Of a stretch of 64,000 nt of DNA, positions 15,062 through 25,091 are shown piece after piece. Under the pieces are notes generated by a model. It did no database searches, was not told where the DNA came from, and was given only the letters and a program-made list of their open reading frames with translations. The DNA comes from Flavobacterium sp. N3904. Lineage in GTDB: Bacteria; Bacteroidota; Bacteroidia; Flavobacteriales; Flavobacteriaceae. The stretch spans positions 1,364,001-1,428,000 of the forward strand of contig NZ_CP110009.1 in NCBI RefSeq assembly GCF_025947305.1, written 5' to 3'. Made by a program: the position numbers and the translations under genes. Every line of letters begins with the position of its first letter. Position 1 is the first letter of the stretch.

Positions 15062-17899
15062 ATGGGTAAATCTTTGTTAGGAATGCTTTTTTTATTGAAA
15101 ATGTCTTTTGTATTTGCCCAAAAACCAACTGGGATCAAAGGAAAAATCATTGATGCTAAAAATCAAAAACCATTAGAAAACATAGTAGTTACAATTGAAA
15201 ACACACAGTTGATGCAAATCACTACAGCTGATGGTGTTTTTAGTTTCTATGCTGTTGCGCCGGGAAGTCAATTATTGCTTTTGCATAGTCAGGGATTTAA
15301 AGATGTGATACTTCCGGTAATTATTACCAAAGATCAGATGTTGGATTTGGGCGCTATCCCATTAGAAGACAATCAGACATCAGAACAACAAACGGGAATA
15401 ATTACGCTTCTGGAGAGCGATTTGAGTGATGACAATAGTGGTTCCGAAAGTACTTCGGGACTTTTGCAATCTTCAAGAGATGCTTTTCAACAGGCGGCTG
15501 CTTTCAATTGGGGGCAGGCGCGATTTAGAATTCGGGGCTTAGATAGTCAGTATGCAACGACCATGATTAATGGGGTTACGATGAATAAGTTGTTTGATGG
15601 AAGACCACAGTGGGGAGACTGGGGCGGGTTGAATAATGTGGTCAGGAATCAGGAATTTACCGTAGGTTCTTTTCCTTCGGATTATGCTTTTGGAGGAATT
15701 TTGGGAACACAGGAAATCAATACCCGCGCTTCGATTTATAAACCGGGAACGATTTTATCCTTTTCGGGAACCAATACCAATTATTCTTGGCGAATGGTAG
15801 GAACTTATGCATCAGGAATGAATAGCAAAGGTTGGGCATTTGTACTTTCGGCTGGAACTCGTTGGGCCGAGGAAGGGTATTTTGAAGGGACTAATTATAA
15901 TGCTCTGGCGGGTTTTATAAGCGTTGAAAAGAAAATAAACGATCGTCATTCTTTGAATCTCTCCGCATTTTACACGCCCAATTCCCGAGCCAAAAATTCG
16001 CCAAATACAGCTGAAGTTACCGAATTAACAAGCGAAAAGTACAACTCCTATTGGGGTTGGCAAGAAGGCAAAAAGCGTAATGCAAGAATAAAAACCATCG
16101 AGGAACCCATCTTGATGCTGAATGATTTTTTTACTCTAAATGATCATACCACGCTGAATTCAAGTTTGACGTATCAATTTGGTAAAATTACAAACAGCAA
16201 TATTGATTATCAAAATGGCAATAGTCCGGATCCCACTTATTATAGAAAAATGCCGAGTTATTACAGTTCGCTGTATGCATCAGATAATGGGGAGTTTTCG
16301 GGAGCGTTTATACCCGATTACGAGAATGCAGAGAAAAGCGCACTACAGTTTCTTTCCAATAATCAAATTGATTGGAAGGCTTTGTATTTTGCAAATCAGT
16401 CTGCTGTTCTGGATGCTAGTGGAAATATAACAGGTTATACCCCCGCCAAAAGCCGTTATGTTTTATATGAAGACCGAACAGATGACCAGACTTTGACGGC
16501 TAATTCTACTTTTAATACACAAATAAGTGATAATCTTTTCTTGACTGCTGGAGGGTTTTACAGCCATTTACAATCCCATAATTACCAACAATTGACCGAT
16601 TTATTAGGAGGTTTGTATTTTGATGATATTGATGTTTTTTATAATGGAAATCAAGCACAGTCCGATTTGAATCACCCCGACAGACAGGTTGTGGTGGGAG
16701 ATGTGTATGGATACAATTTTAATTATGAAGCGAATACTTTAAATCTTTTTACCAACTTTAAATTTACATACGATAAAGTTGATTTTTATTTGGCCCAAAA
16801 TTTTATAAGCACGAATTATCAAAGGGAAGGTTTGTACCAAAACGGAATTTATCCAACCAATTCTTTTGGAAAAAGCGAGAAAGTACAGTTTAAAAATTTT
16901 GGCTTTAAAGGCGGAATTCTTTTCAAAATTTCGGGTAAACAACAATTGAATTTTAACGGAGCGTATCTTTCTAATGCGCCAACTATCAGGAATACATTTC
17001 CAAATTCGAGATTGAACAATTCGGTTGTAGATGGATTAGAAAGTGAGAGCATAAGCAGTTTGGATGTCAGTTATTTTTATCGGACTCCAAAATGGCAAAC
17101 CCGTCTCACTCTTTTTTATGCCACAATAAAGAATGTTACACAAACTTCATTCTTTTATGCCGAGGGCATTTTTGATGATGGGGCAGGATATGCCAATACA
17201 GATGCCTTTGTAAGCCAGACTTTAACACATTTGGACAAGAAAAATTTAGGTGGCGAATTTTGTTTTCAATATCAATTAAGCCCAACGTTAATGACTAATT
17301 TTTCGGCAGCTTACGGCCAGTTTACCTATGACAGCAACCCGAATGTTACTATTACTAATGATGCCCAAGCTACTATTGAAAACCCTAACCCCGTTTTTGA
17401 TTTCGGAACTTCATCAATGAAAAATTACCATCAGGCGGGAATGCCTCAGCAGGCTTTTGCTATAGGGATCGAATATCGAGATCCAAAATATTGGTGGATT
17501 GGTGCCAATATCAATTATCTCTCCAATACTTTTATAGATATTTCGCCTATTTCCAGAACGGCTACATTTTATAAAAATCCTGGAAGCGGTTTTAATTTCC
17601 CGGAAGCTTCCGAAGAAAGAGCGAGAGAGTTATTGAAACAGGAAGCATTTGATCCTGTCACCTTGTTAAATATTTCAGGAGGAAAATCTTGGAAAGTAAA
17701 GGGAAAGAATATCGGACTTTTTGCAACCATAAATAATGTTATGGATTTGACTTATAAAACTGGAGGGTATGAGCAAGCTCGAAATGCCAATTTCAGACAA
17801 CTCAATCAAGATGTTTCGAGTGGGACTCCCAATTTCGGCAACAAATATTTTTATGGTTATGGGAGAACGTATTTTGTAAACCTGTACATCAATTTATAA
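15062..17899 (+). CDS. TonB-dependent outer-membrane receptor
   Basis: 945 residues. Signal peptide MGKSLLGMLFLLKMSFVFAQ, then a carboxypeptidase-regulatory-like domain (about 22-100, GIKGKIIDAKNQKPLENIVV), a plug domain (SSRDAFQQAAAFNWGQARFRIRGLD, about 130-230) and a 22-strand barrel ending in aromatic FVNLYINL. It imports a large or scarce substrate across the outer membrane using TonB energy. The next gene, 18 bp downstream, encodes a DUF5689 surface lipoprotein, and this pair recurs in Flavobacteria as a non-SusD uptake couple. Substrate unknown. Confidence 0.93.
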   Translation: MGKSLLGMLFLLKMSFVFAQKPTGIKGKIIDAKNQKPLENIVVTIENTQLMQITTADGVFSFYAVAPGSQLLLLHSQGFKDVILPVIITKDQMLDLGAIPLEDNQTSEQQTGIITLLESDLSDDNSGSESTSGLLQSSRDAFQQAAAFNWGQARFRIRGLDSQYATTMINGVTMNKLFDGRPQWGDWGGLNNVVRNQEFTVGSFPSDYAFGGILGTQEINTRASIYKPGTILSFSGTNTNYSWRMVGTYASGMNSKGWAFVLSAGTRWAEEGYFEGTNYNALAGFISVEKKINDRHSLNLSAFYTPNSRAKNSPNTAEVTELTSEKYNSYWGWQEGKKRNARIKTIEEPILMLNDFFTLNDHTTLNSSLTYQFGKITNSNIDYQNGNSPDPTYYRKMPSYYSSLYASDNGEFSGAFIPDYENAEKSALQFLSNNQIDWKALYFANQSAVLDASGNITGYTPAKSRYVLYEDRTDDQTLTANSTFNTQISDNLFLTAGGFYSHLQSHNYQQLTDLLGGLYFDDIDVFYNGNQAQSDLNHPDRQVVVGDVYGYNFNYEANTLNLFTNFKFTYDKVDFYLAQNFISTNYQREGLYQNGIYPTNSFGKSEKVQFKNFGFKGGILFKISGKQQLNFNGAYLSNAPTIRNTFPNSRLNNSVVDGLESESISSLDVSYFYRTPKWQTRLTLFYATIKNVTQTSFFYAEGIFDDGAGYANTDAFVSQTLTHLDKKNLGGEFCFQYQLSPTLMTNFSAAYGQFTYDSNPNVTITNDAQATIENPNPVFDFGTSSMKNYHQAGMPQQAFAIGIEYRDPKYWWIGANINYLSNTFIDISPISRTATFYKNPGSGFNFPEASEERARELLKQEAFDPVTLLNISGGKSWKVKGKNIGLFATINNVMDLTYKTGGYEQARNANFRQLNQDVSSGTPNFGNKYFYGYGRTYFVNLYINL

Positions 17900-17917
17900 A
17901 TTTTAAAATAAAAGAAT

Positions 17918-19264
17918 ATGAACATAAAATTCTACACTGTTTTTTTAGGAATTACAATCGCTTTTGGCAGTTGTGCTAAAGAAGAATTTGATGTGCCAAA
18001 ATTGACTTGCACCCAACCCGATTTGAAAGTAAATCGCACCGTTGAAGAAGTTCGAGCCGTTACAGGTTCCATTGTAACTCAATATACTTACGATGATATT
18101 ATTGAGGCCTACGTGGTTTCGAGTGATGAATCAGGGAATTTTTTCAAAACCATTTCGTTTCAAACTTTGGCTAAAGCGACAACGCCATCAATCGGTTTTA
18201 GTGTTCCTGTGGATGCTTCGAATACCTATATTGATTTTAGATTAGGCAATAAAGTGTATATAAAAATGAAAGATCAATATACCGACATTAACTTTGGAGG
18301 GATGCGAATTGGTAGCATTTATGTCAATACATATAACGAAGGAGGTGTTGGCCGAATTTCTGCTAACGATTATAAAAAAGTACTGAATGCTTCTTGCACA
18401 ATGTTGAGCGAGGATTTTTTGGTTCGTACTATTTCTATTCCTGAATTGTTGCAGGATTCAAATATCAATACATTGGTAGAATTGTCAAATGTACAATTTA
18501 CAAAAGACGCTATAGGGCGTCATTATTATGAAGAATCGAACGATGTGGGTGGAGGAACCAATTGGAGTTTGATGGATAAACTGGGAAATCAAGTATTGTT
18601 CCGAACTAGTAGTTTTGCCGATTTTGCTGATAAAATTGTTCCTGACGGAAGTGGAAAAGTACGCGGCATTTTGACCAAGTTTGGCTCTGACTATCAGTTG
18701 TTGGCACGGTCCGAAAAAGATGTGTACCTTACAGGTACTGCTGCAGTCCCGTTCTTTGCCGAGAATTTCCAAAGTGTGGAAACCAATACCAAACTCAATC
18801 TTCCAAATTGGACAAATTTAGTTCAAAAAGGAACAAAATACTGGATTGGCACTGTGTACGCAGGAAATGGTTATGCCGAATTCAATACTACAGGAACCAA
18901 GGTTGTGTCTAATATAGCTTGGCTGATTTCTCCAAAAATTGATATGGATTTGCATACTAATGAAGTGCTCACTTTTAGATCGGCGCAGCATCACCTAGAT
19001 GTAGATTCCCCTTTAAATTCGCTTGAGGTCTATGTTTCGAATGATTTTGATGGTTTGAATATCACCAAAGCCACTTGGATTCCGCTCACGGTTGTGTTGC
19101 CCAAACAAGCCACGCCCTGGTATCAGTTTGTGGGTTCTGGAGGAGTAGATTTATCATCTTATAAAGGAAAGATAAACATTGCTTTTAAGTACACCGGTTC
19201 CGGAAAAAACCTTGCTTTGGATGGTGCTTTTGAAGTGGATGATGTACAGATTTTCGGAGATTAA
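17918..19264 (+). CDS. DUF5689 domain surface lipoprotein
   Basis: 448 residues. Lipoprotein signal NIKFYTVFLGITIAFGSC with lipidated Cys about residue 19. The DUF5689 domain (about 40-250) has the typical YVVSSDESGNFFKTISFQ and GNKVYIKMKDQY (an OB-fold-like domain). The C-terminal half (about 265-448) is a choice-of-anchor-J/cleaved-adhesin-like jelly roll (FFAENFQSVETNTKLNLPNW ... VDDVQIFGD). It probably captures the substrate for the TonB receptor encoded 18 bp upstream; the pair is almost certainly one operon, closed by the terminator at 19271-19305. Confidence 0.9.
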   Translation: MNIKFYTVFLGITIAFGSCAKEEFDVPKLTCTQPDLKVNRTVEEVRAVTGSIVTQYTYDDIIEAYVVSSDESGNFFKTISFQTLAKATTPSIGFSVPVDASNTYIDFRLGNKVYIKMKDQYTDINFGGMRIGSIYVNTYNEGGVGRISANDYKKVLNASCTMLSEDFLVRTISIPELLQDSNINTLVELSNVQFTKDAIGRHYYEESNDVGGGTNWSLMDKLGNQVLFRTSSFADFADKIVPDGSGKVRGILTKFGSDYQLLARSEKDVYLTGTAAVPFFAENFQSVETNTKLNLPNWTNLVQKGTKYWIGTVYAGNGYAEFNTTGTKVVSNIAWLISPKIDMDLHTNEVLTFRSAQHHLDVDSPLNSLEVYVSNDFDGLNITKATWIPLTVVLPKQATPWYQFVGSGGVDLSSYKGKINIAFKYTGSGKNLALDGAFEVDDVQIFGD

Positions 19265-19270
19265 TTGTAT

Positions 19271-19305
19271 AAAAAAACCGTCTTGTTTTAATTCAAGACG
19301 GTTTC
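19271..19305. terminator. Bidirectional terminator between DUF5689 gene and pyk
   Basis: Stem AAACCGTCTTG / CAAGACGGTTT with loop TTTTAATT, flanked by an A run on the left and T-rich DNA on the right. It serves both convergent genes. Confidence 0.85.
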
Positions 19306-19323
19306 TAATTTAATTAAAGAGTG

Positions 19324-20754
19324 CTATTCTATTTCAGAAACTCTTAAAGTATTTACCATTCCCTTGTCAGTAATTGGCATTGCGGCTAGGTTAATAAGGA
19401 AATCTCCTTTTTTTACATACCCTTTTTGTCTGGCTATTTCATTAACATCTGTCACTGTATCATCAGTACTTACCGATTTTTCATAAAAATATGATTTTAC
19501 TCCCCATAACAAGTTGAGTTGAGTAAGGATTCTTCTGTTTGAAGTAAAAACCAATATATGAGCAGAAGGTCTCCAAGCCGAAATTTGAAATGCAGTATAT
19601 CCACTATTAGTCAAAGTACAAATTGCTTTTGCTTTGATAACATTGGCCATAATAGCTGCATGCTGACAAATTGTTTTAGTGATGAAACGATTTGTTCTTA
19701 CCTGTGGAGAGTTTAGTGGCACCTGAATAAGTGGTGAATCTTCTACTGCTTCAATAATTTGGGTCATTTTCTGAATTACTTGTACTGGATAATTTCCAGT
19801 AGCAGTTTCTCCAGAAAGCATTACTGCATCGGCACCATCCATAACCGAGTTGGCTACGTCATTTACTTCGGCACGTGTTGGAGTCAAACTGGTAATCATA
19901 GTCTCCATCATTTGTGTGGCAACAATTACTGGAATTCTAGCTGTTTTTGCTCTGCGTATTAGTTCTTTTTGTACTAAAGGCACTTCGTGTGCAGGAAGTT
20001 CAACTCCTAAATCTCCACGAGCAACCATCAATGCATCACAATAGGCTACAATTCGATCTATATTTTCTAATGCCTCTGGCATTTCGATTTTGGCAATAAT
20101 AGGAATTTTATATTCAGAGTGTTTTGCAATTAACTCTTGCAAATCTTGCAAATCTCTTGGTGTTTTCACGAAAGATAGTGCAATCCAGTCTAAATTTTGC
20201 TCAATTGCAAAAATAGCATCTGCCACATCTTTCTCAGTCATTGCAGGCAATGAAATTTTTGTATTTGGTAAATTAACTCCTTTTTTAGATTTTAATTCAC
20301 CACCTTGAACTACTCGGGCAATTACTTCTGTTTTTTTATCCGTTTCAACGATTTCAAAAATAAGTTTTCCGTCATCAAGTAATATTCTTTCTCCTGGATT
20401 TACATCGTTTGGAAAATTTTTATACTTCATGAATACTTTCTTTGAAGTACCTAATATATCTTCGGCAGTTGTGAAAGTAATTAAATCACCATCATTTACA
20501 ACTACACCATCTTCCATTACGCCAACGCGTAGTTTAGGCCCTTGTAAATCTCCAAGAATTCCAGTAGTGTATCCAAATTCTTCGTTTAAGCCACGGATGA
20601 TGCTAATTTTGTTTTTAACATCTTCGTAATCTGCATGCGAAAAATTTACTCTAAATACATTTACACCTGCTTCAATCATGTCTTTTATGATTTCTCGTGT
20701 ACTACATGCAGGCCCAAGTGTGGCTACAATTTTGGTTTTTTTGTTTGTAAGCAT
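19324..20754 (-). CDS. pyk: Pyruvate kinase
   Basis: 476 residues, final step of glycolysis (phosphoenolpyruvate + ADP to pyruvate + ATP). Conserved blocks: KIVATLGPACSTREIIKDMI, FRVNFSHADYE, the active-site PIIAKIEMPEALENIDRI containing the catalytic Lys and metal-binding Glu, VARGDLGVEL, and TRAEVNDVANSVMDGADAVM followed by LSGETATG. The C-terminal domain is present and full length. It follows the IPExxxVDY gene by 5 bp and lies downstream of rnc, a conserved order in Flavobacteriaceae. Confidence 0.97.
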   Translation of the reverse strand: MLTNKKTKIVATLGPACSTREIIKDMIEAGVNVFRVNFSHADYEDVKNKISIIRGLNEEFGYTTGILGDLQGPKLRVGVMEDGVVVNDGDLITFTTAEDILGTSKKVFMKYKNFPNDVNPGERILLDDGKLIFEIVETDKKTEVIARVVQGGELKSKKGVNLPNTKISLPAMTEKDVADAIFAIEQNLDWIALSFVKTPRDLQDLQELIAKHSEYKIPIIAKIEMPEALENIDRIVAYCDALMVARGDLGVELPAHEVPLVQKELIRRAKTARIPVIVATQMMETMITSLTPTRAEVNDVANSVMDGADAVMLSGETATGNYPVQVIQKMTQIIEAVEDSPLIQVPLNSPQVRTNRFITKTICQHAAIMANVIKAKAICTLTNSGYTAFQISAWRPSAHILVFTSNRRILTQLNLLWGVKSYFYEKSVSTDDTVTDVNEIARQKGYVKKGDFLINLAAMPITDKGMVNTLRVSEIE

Positions 20755-20759
20755 TTGTA

Positions 20760-21248
20760 TTAAAAAATTAAATTGTTTTTAGATTTTATTTTATTGGTAT
20801 CGACAAGATAAATGGTTGCAATATTGTCAATGGTATTCAATGTATTCTGTAATTTTACTATATTTAAATCGTTTTCACTATTTTCTATTTTCAAAAAATA
20901 ATCTACTTTTTTGAATTCTGGAAGCATATATACTTTTGTGGCTACTTCTATATTTACATTCGAAAATAAACTTTGATTATTTTCATTTTGTTGCTGGATG
21001 ACTTCATTTTTATTCTGTATCAAATCCCAAGAAACATCTTTTTTCATTTCATAATAATGAAATCTTGAAAAATGGGCTTCTCCTTCTTTAACTGTAATTT
21101 GAATTTCTTTTTTAGATTTATTCAGATTTACATGAAGTTTTTGATTGATAAAATAAGCCAATCGGTAGTCTTCTAATGAGGTATGAATTGCGATAAGACT
21201 ATAATCTATTTCGTCAAATTCGCCAATATCCAATTTGTGAATTGCCAT
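20760..21248 (-). CDS. IPExxxVDY family protein
   Basis: 162 residues. It carries the family's name motif near the C-terminus in the form LPEFKKVDYFLKIE (Leu in place of Ile). The N-terminus (KLDIGEFDEIDYSLIAIHTS) and the FHYYEMKKDVSW block also fit. Function is unknown; the family is confined to Bacteroidota and regularly sits between rnc and pyk, as here. The stop is 5 bp before pyk, so the two are likely co-transcribed. Confidence 0.88.
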   Translation of the reverse strand: MAIHKLDIGEFDEIDYSLIAIHTSLEDYRLAYFINQKLHVNLNKSKKEIQITVKEGEAHFSRFHYYEMKKDVSWDLIQNKNEVIQQQNENNQSLFSNVNIEVATKVYMLPEFKKVDYFLKIENSENDLNIVKLQNTLNTIDNIATIYLVDTNKIKSKNNLIF

Positions 21249-21362
21249 TTCATTAAAAAATAAGCTGTAAATATAGTATTTCTATCGAAGCAAAGAGGCT
21301 TCAGATAGCTATGATTTTGATATTTTATTAACGAAAACGATGTAGTTTTGATAATAGAATAG

Positions 21363-22103
21363 TTATTTTCTGTCAATTTTCTCTTGAAATGCAAAATAGG
21401 CTCTTTGCGATGCTTTCTCTTCTGCTTTCTTTTTTGAAGTTGCTCTGGCTTTGGCAATAACTTTATCATCAATACTAAGCTTAACCCCAAATAAGCGTTG
21501 ACCATCGATAGCATTGTCTTCAAAAATGTCATAGTGAAAAAGTCTTTTTTCTTTTTGACACCATTCTATTACCAGACTTTTATAGCTGATAACCTTGCCT
21601 TCAAGTCGAGCAATATCTACATAAGGAATTATTACTCTTTTCTGGATAAATTTTTCGCAATATTCGTATCCTCTGTCAAGATAAATGGCTCCAACTAATG
21701 ACTCGAAGATATTGCCGTGTATATTTTCACCAAAATGATGAACAGGGACTTTACTTTCAATAAATTTTATAAGATTTAAATCTTTTCCTAATTCATTTAA
21801 ATGTTCTCTACTTACAATTTTGGATCGCATTTTGGTCAGATATCCTTCGTCTCCAAGAGGAGCTTCATTAAATAAGTATCCAGCAATTACAGCGCTCAGC
21901 ATAGCATCTCCCAGAAATTCAAGACGCTCATAATTAATTGGATTTCCTTTTAGATCCAGTCTATTGGAGGAACGATGCGTAAAAGCTTTCCTATAAAAAT
22001 CCAAAGTTATTGGATTAAATCCAAGAATAGGTTGAATTATATCAAAAAAAATCCCGTCTTCTAGAGAACGGGATCTTGAGAATATTTTTTTTATAAAACG
22101 CAT
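21363..22103 (-). CDS. rnc: Ribonuclease III
   Basis: 246 residues, double-strand RNA endonuclease for rRNA and mRNA processing. The signature YERLEFLGDAMLSAVIA carries the catalytic Glu/Asp; a second acidic site is FESLVGAIYLDRGYE. The C-terminal dsRNA-binding domain (about 175-240) ends with KARATSKKKAEEKASQRAYF. The start ATG overlaps the fabF stop by one base (TAATG), so translation is probably coupled to fabF. Confidence 0.96.
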   Translation of the reverse strand: MRFIKKIFSRSRSLEDGIFFDIIQPILGFNPITLDFYRKAFTHRSSNRLDLKGNPINYERLEFLGDAMLSAVIAGYLFNEAPLGDEGYLTKMRSKIVSREHLNELGKDLNLIKFIESKVPVHHFGENIHGNIFESLVGAIYLDRGYEYCEKFIQKRVIIPYVDIARLEGKVISYKSLVIEWCQKEKRLFHYDIFEDNAIDGQRLFGVKLSIDDKVIAKARATSKKKAEEKASQRAYFAFQEKIDRK

Positions 22104-23362
22104 TAAGCTTTGAAATCAATTTTTTTAACCAATACACATGCATTATGGCCACCAAAACCAAATGTATTGCTCATCACTACATTCATCTCTCTTTTCTGAG
22201 CGACATTAAAAGTAAAATTCAATTTAGAATCAATGTTCTCATCATCTGTAAAATGATTAATTGTAGGAGGGACAATACCGTGTGTCAGCGATAATATAGA
22301 AGAAATGGTTTCGATAGCACCCGCAGCACCTAATAAGTGTCCGGTCATTGATTTTGTCGAATTTAAATTCATCGTATAAGCATGTTCACCAAATACATGT
22401 TCAATAGCTTTAGATTCTGCTAAATCTCCTAACGGAGTAGATGTACCGTGCATATTTACACCATCAACATCTGTAGGTTGTAAGCCTGAATCTCGCAAGC
22501 AGTTCAACATTACATTTTTGGCGCCTAATCCTTCAGGATGTGGAGCCGTTATATGGTAAGCATCCGCAGACATTCCACCACCGCCAATTTCACAATATAT
22601 TTTAGCACCTCGGGCTACAGCATGTTCGTATTCTTCCAGAATTAAAGCTCCTGCACCTTCACCCAAAACAAATCCATCTCTGTCTTTGTCCATTGGTCTT
22701 GAAGCTGTTTTTGGATCATCATTTCTGGTTGATAAAGCATGCATGGCATTAAAACCTCCCATACCGGCAATTGTTACAGCCGCTTCGGAACCTCCAGTAA
22801 CCATAATATCTGCATGACCTAAACGAATATAATTGAAAGCATCAATAATAGCATTTGTTGAAGACGCACAAGCGGATACAGTTGCAAAATTTGGTCCTCT
22901 AAAACCATATTTAATAGAAATGTGCCCGCAAGCAATATCTGATATCATTTTCGGAATGAAGAAAGGATTGAATTTTGGAGTTCCATCACCAGCAGCAAAA
23001 TTAAGTACTTCTATTTGAAAAGTTTCTAATCCTCCAATTCCTGATCCCCAAATTACTCCAGCACGATCTTTATCAATAGTTTCTAAATTAAAATTGGCGT
23101 CTTTCATCGCTTCTTCAGACGAAACCATTGCATATTGTGCATAACGATCCATTTTACGAGCTTCTTTTCTGTCAATGAATTCTTCAACATTGAAGTTCTT
23201 TAATTCACAAGCAAAGTGAGTTCTAAATTTTGAAGCATCAAAATAGGTTATTGGCGCTGCACCGCTGATTCCGTTGATAAGACCATTCCAATATTCTTGA
23301 ATATTATTTCCAATGGGAGTAAGAGCACCTAAGCCTGTTACAACAACTCTTCGTAAAACCAT
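22103..23362 (-). CDS. fabF: 3-oxoacyl-[acyl-carrier-protein] synthase II
   Basis: 419 residues, condensing enzyme of type II fatty acid synthesis. The catalytic triad is Cys165 in TVSACASSTNA, His in NMHGTSTPLGD and His in KSMTGHLLGAAGA; the glycine-rich C-terminal NTFGFGGHNACVLV is present. It uses malonyl-ACP, and its partner acpP is 180 bp upstream on the same strand. A hairpin terminator/attenuator lies between them, so full acpP transcript is probably more abundant than fabF transcript. It overlaps rnc by one base. Confidence 0.97.
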   Translation of the reverse strand: MVLRRVVVTGLGALTPIGNNIQEYWNGLINGISGAAPITYFDASKFRTHFACELKNFNVEEFIDRKEARKMDRYAQYAMVSSEEAMKDANFNLETIDKDRAGVIWGSGIGGLETFQIEVLNFAAGDGTPKFNPFFIPKMISDIACGHISIKYGFRGPNFATVSACASSTNAIIDAFNYIRLGHADIMVTGGSEAAVTIAGMGGFNAMHALSTRNDDPKTASRPMDKDRDGFVLGEGAGALILEEYEHAVARGAKIYCEIGGGGMSADAYHITAPHPEGLGAKNVMLNCLRDSGLQPTDVDGVNMHGTSTPLGDLAESKAIEHVFGEHAYTMNLNSTKSMTGHLLGAAGAIETISSILSLTHGIVPPTINHFTDDENIDSKLNFTFNVAQKREMNVVMSNTFGFGGHNACVLVKKIDFKA

Positions 23363-23502
23363 AACGTTTTTGTTTTGTTATCTTTAAACAAATAAAGCCC
23401 ATGCTTTTTATACTTTAAAAGTAATGTAAAAGAGTCATGGGTATTATAATATAAATATAATTTGATTGAATTTCAATCGTAAATTTAATTTAAAAAAATA
23501 AT

Positions 23503-23535
23503 AACACCCGTTTACAATAGTGTGCAAACGGGTGT
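23503..23535 (-). terminator. Terminator or attenuator between acpP and fabF
   Basis: Minus-strand stem ACACCCGTTT / AAACGGGTGT (10 bp) with loop GCACACTATTGT, followed by TATTATTTTTTT. It lies 8 bases past the acpP stop and would reduce read-through into fabF. Confidence 0.85.
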
Positions 23536-23542
23536 GTATTTA

Positions 23543-23779
23543 TTATTTTTTAGCTTCCTCGATGTAAGAGATAGCTTGACCTACAGTAGCGATGTTTTCT
23601 GCTTGATCGTCTGGAATTTGAATGTCAAATTCTTTTTCGAATTCCATAATAAGCTCAACAGTGTCTAATGAGTCAGCTCCCAAATCATTAGTGAAGCTTG
23701 CTTCTGTTACAACTTCGTTTTCGTCAACACCTAATTTGTCTACGATAATCGCTTTTACTCTTGATGCAATGTCTGACAT
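23543..23779 (-). CDS. acpP: Acyl carrier protein
   Basis: 78 residues, acidic four-helix carrier. The phosphopantetheine attachment site is Ser37 in [15 protein letters not shown]. The start ATG follows a clear promoter (23811-23840) by about 30 bases. It carries acyl chains for FabF and other Fab enzymes. Gene order acpP-fabF-rnc is conserved in many bacteria. Confidence 0.97.
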   Translation of the reverse strand: MSDIASRVKAIIVDKLGVDENEVVTEASFTNDLGADSLDTVELIMEFEKEFDIQIPDDQAENIATVGQAISYIEEAKK

Positions 23780-23810
23780 AATCTTTTAATTTTAGAATTT
23801 AATTTGTTGG

Positions 23811-23841
23811 CAAAAATAAAACAACTTTATTTTAAAACAAC
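23811..23841 (-). promoter_or_regulatory. Promoter of acpP
   Basis: Minus strand GTTG (23838-23841), 19 bases, TATTTTTG (23811-23818), matching the Bacteroidota consensus with one mismatch at -33. Confidence 0.7.
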
Positions 23842-23957
23842 TATTTAGTTAATAAATGTGAGTACTAATTTATAAAATATATTTCAACAAAGATTTCTTA
23901 TTCCTATTTATTTTCGTTTTTTATTCCTTTTTTTGCATAAATTTAAAAAAACGAATT

Positions 23958-24527
23958 ATGAAAAGAATACTGATATTTGCTTCTGGATCGGGGACTAACG
24001 CTGAAAATATTGTAAAATATTTTGGCAATAGATCTACTGGAACAGTGGTAGCGATTTTCACAAATAATTCGAAGGCAACCGTTCTGGAGAAAGCAAAAAA
24101 ATTAGCAGTTCCAACAGTTATTTTTTCAAAAGACGAATTATATTCAGGAATAACGCTACAAAAAGTTAAAGATTTTCAACCTGATTTGATTGTCTTGGCT
24201 GGTTTTTTATTAAAATTTCCTCAAAATTTGATTGATGCCTATCCAAATCAAATCATAAACATCCATCCAGCACTGTTACCGAAATTTGGAGGAAAAGGGA
24301 TGTACGGTTTGCATATTCATAAAGCCGTGGTTGAAAAAAAGGAAAAGGAAACCGGAATTAGTATTCATTATGTAAATGAAAATTATGATGAAGGGAATAT
24401 TATATTTCAACAAAACGTTCTTCTCTCCGAAACCGACACGGCGGAATCAGTTGCTGAAAAAATTCATGCGCTGGAACAACAATATTTTCCAGTGGTCATT
24501 GAAAGACTTTTAACTTCTAATCTCTAA
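23958..24527 (+). CDS. purN: Phosphoribosylglycinamide formyltransferase
   Basis: 189 residues, third step of purine synthesis (GAR + 10-formyl-THF). The GAR-binding loop ASGSGTNAENIVKYF is at the N-terminus. The active-site NIHPALLPKFGGKGMYGLHI holds the catalytic Asn and His; the Asp is in YDEGNIIFQ. It is divergent from acpP and followed 9 bp later by rnhA on the same strand. purF lies 1.6 kb downstream, giving a loose purine context. Confidence 0.96.
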   Translation: MKRILIFASGSGTNAENIVKYFGNRSTGTVVAIFTNNSKATVLEKAKKLAVPTVIFSKDELYSGITLQKVKDFQPDLIVLAGFLLKFPQNLIDAYPNQIINIHPALLPKFGGKGMYGLHIHKAVVEKKEKETGISIHYVNENYDEGNIIFQQNVLLSETDTAESVAEKIHALEQQYFPVVIERLLTSNL

Positions 24528-24536
24528 AATCAAACT

Positions 24537-25016
24537 TTGGAATACGACGTACATATATATACAGACGGAGCCGCCAAAGGCAATCCAGGAAATGGCGGTT
24601 ATGGAGTTGTTATGGAATGGGTTGGCAAGCCTTATAAAAAAGAATTCTATGAGGGTTTTAGATATACAACCAATAATAGGATGGAATTGTTGGGGGTCAT
24701 TGTGGGTTTAGAAAAACTAAAAAATGAAAACACATCGGTATTGGTAATATCAGATTCTAAATATGTTGTTGATTCTGTGTTGAAAAAATGGGTGTTTGGA
24801 TGGGAAAAAAAAGGTTTTGCAGGAAAGAAAAATCCTGATTTATGGAAGCGTTTTCTAATTGTTTATAAAAAACACAAGGTAGATTTCAAATGGATAAAAG
24901 GACATAATAATCATCCTCAAAACGAAAGATGTGACGAATTGGCCGTAATGGCATCGATGCAACAACAACTTTCTGTAGATGCTTTTTATGAAAAAACCGA
25001 AGGCAAACTTTTGTGA
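24537..25016 (+). CDS. rnhA: Ribonuclease HI
   Basis: 159 residues, cuts RNA in RNA-DNA hybrids. Catalytic residues: Asp in HIYTDGAAKGNPG, Glu in NRMELLGV, Asp in VISDSKYVVDSV and the C-terminal Asp in NERCDELAVMAS. The basic handle GWEKKGFAGKKNPDLWKRF is present. The start is TTG at 24537 (E-Y-D-V-H follows): no ATG is available upstream of the first catalytic strand, and the alignment with the family begins here. It starts 9 bp after purN, so the two are one transcription unit. Confidence 0.93.
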   Translation: MEYDVHIYTDGAAKGNPGNGGYGVVMEWVGKPYKKEFYEGFRYTTNNRMELLGVIVGLEKLKNENTSVLVISDSKYVVDSVLKKWVFGWEKKGFAGKKNPDLWKRFLIVYKKHKVDFKWIKGHNNHPQNERCDELAVMASMQQQLSVDAFYEKTEGKLL

Positions 25017-25091
25017 AAACTTTGAGAGAACCAACCTTTGCAATATTGCAACTTATGGACTATCTTTGCGCCTTAATTCGAAACTCATATA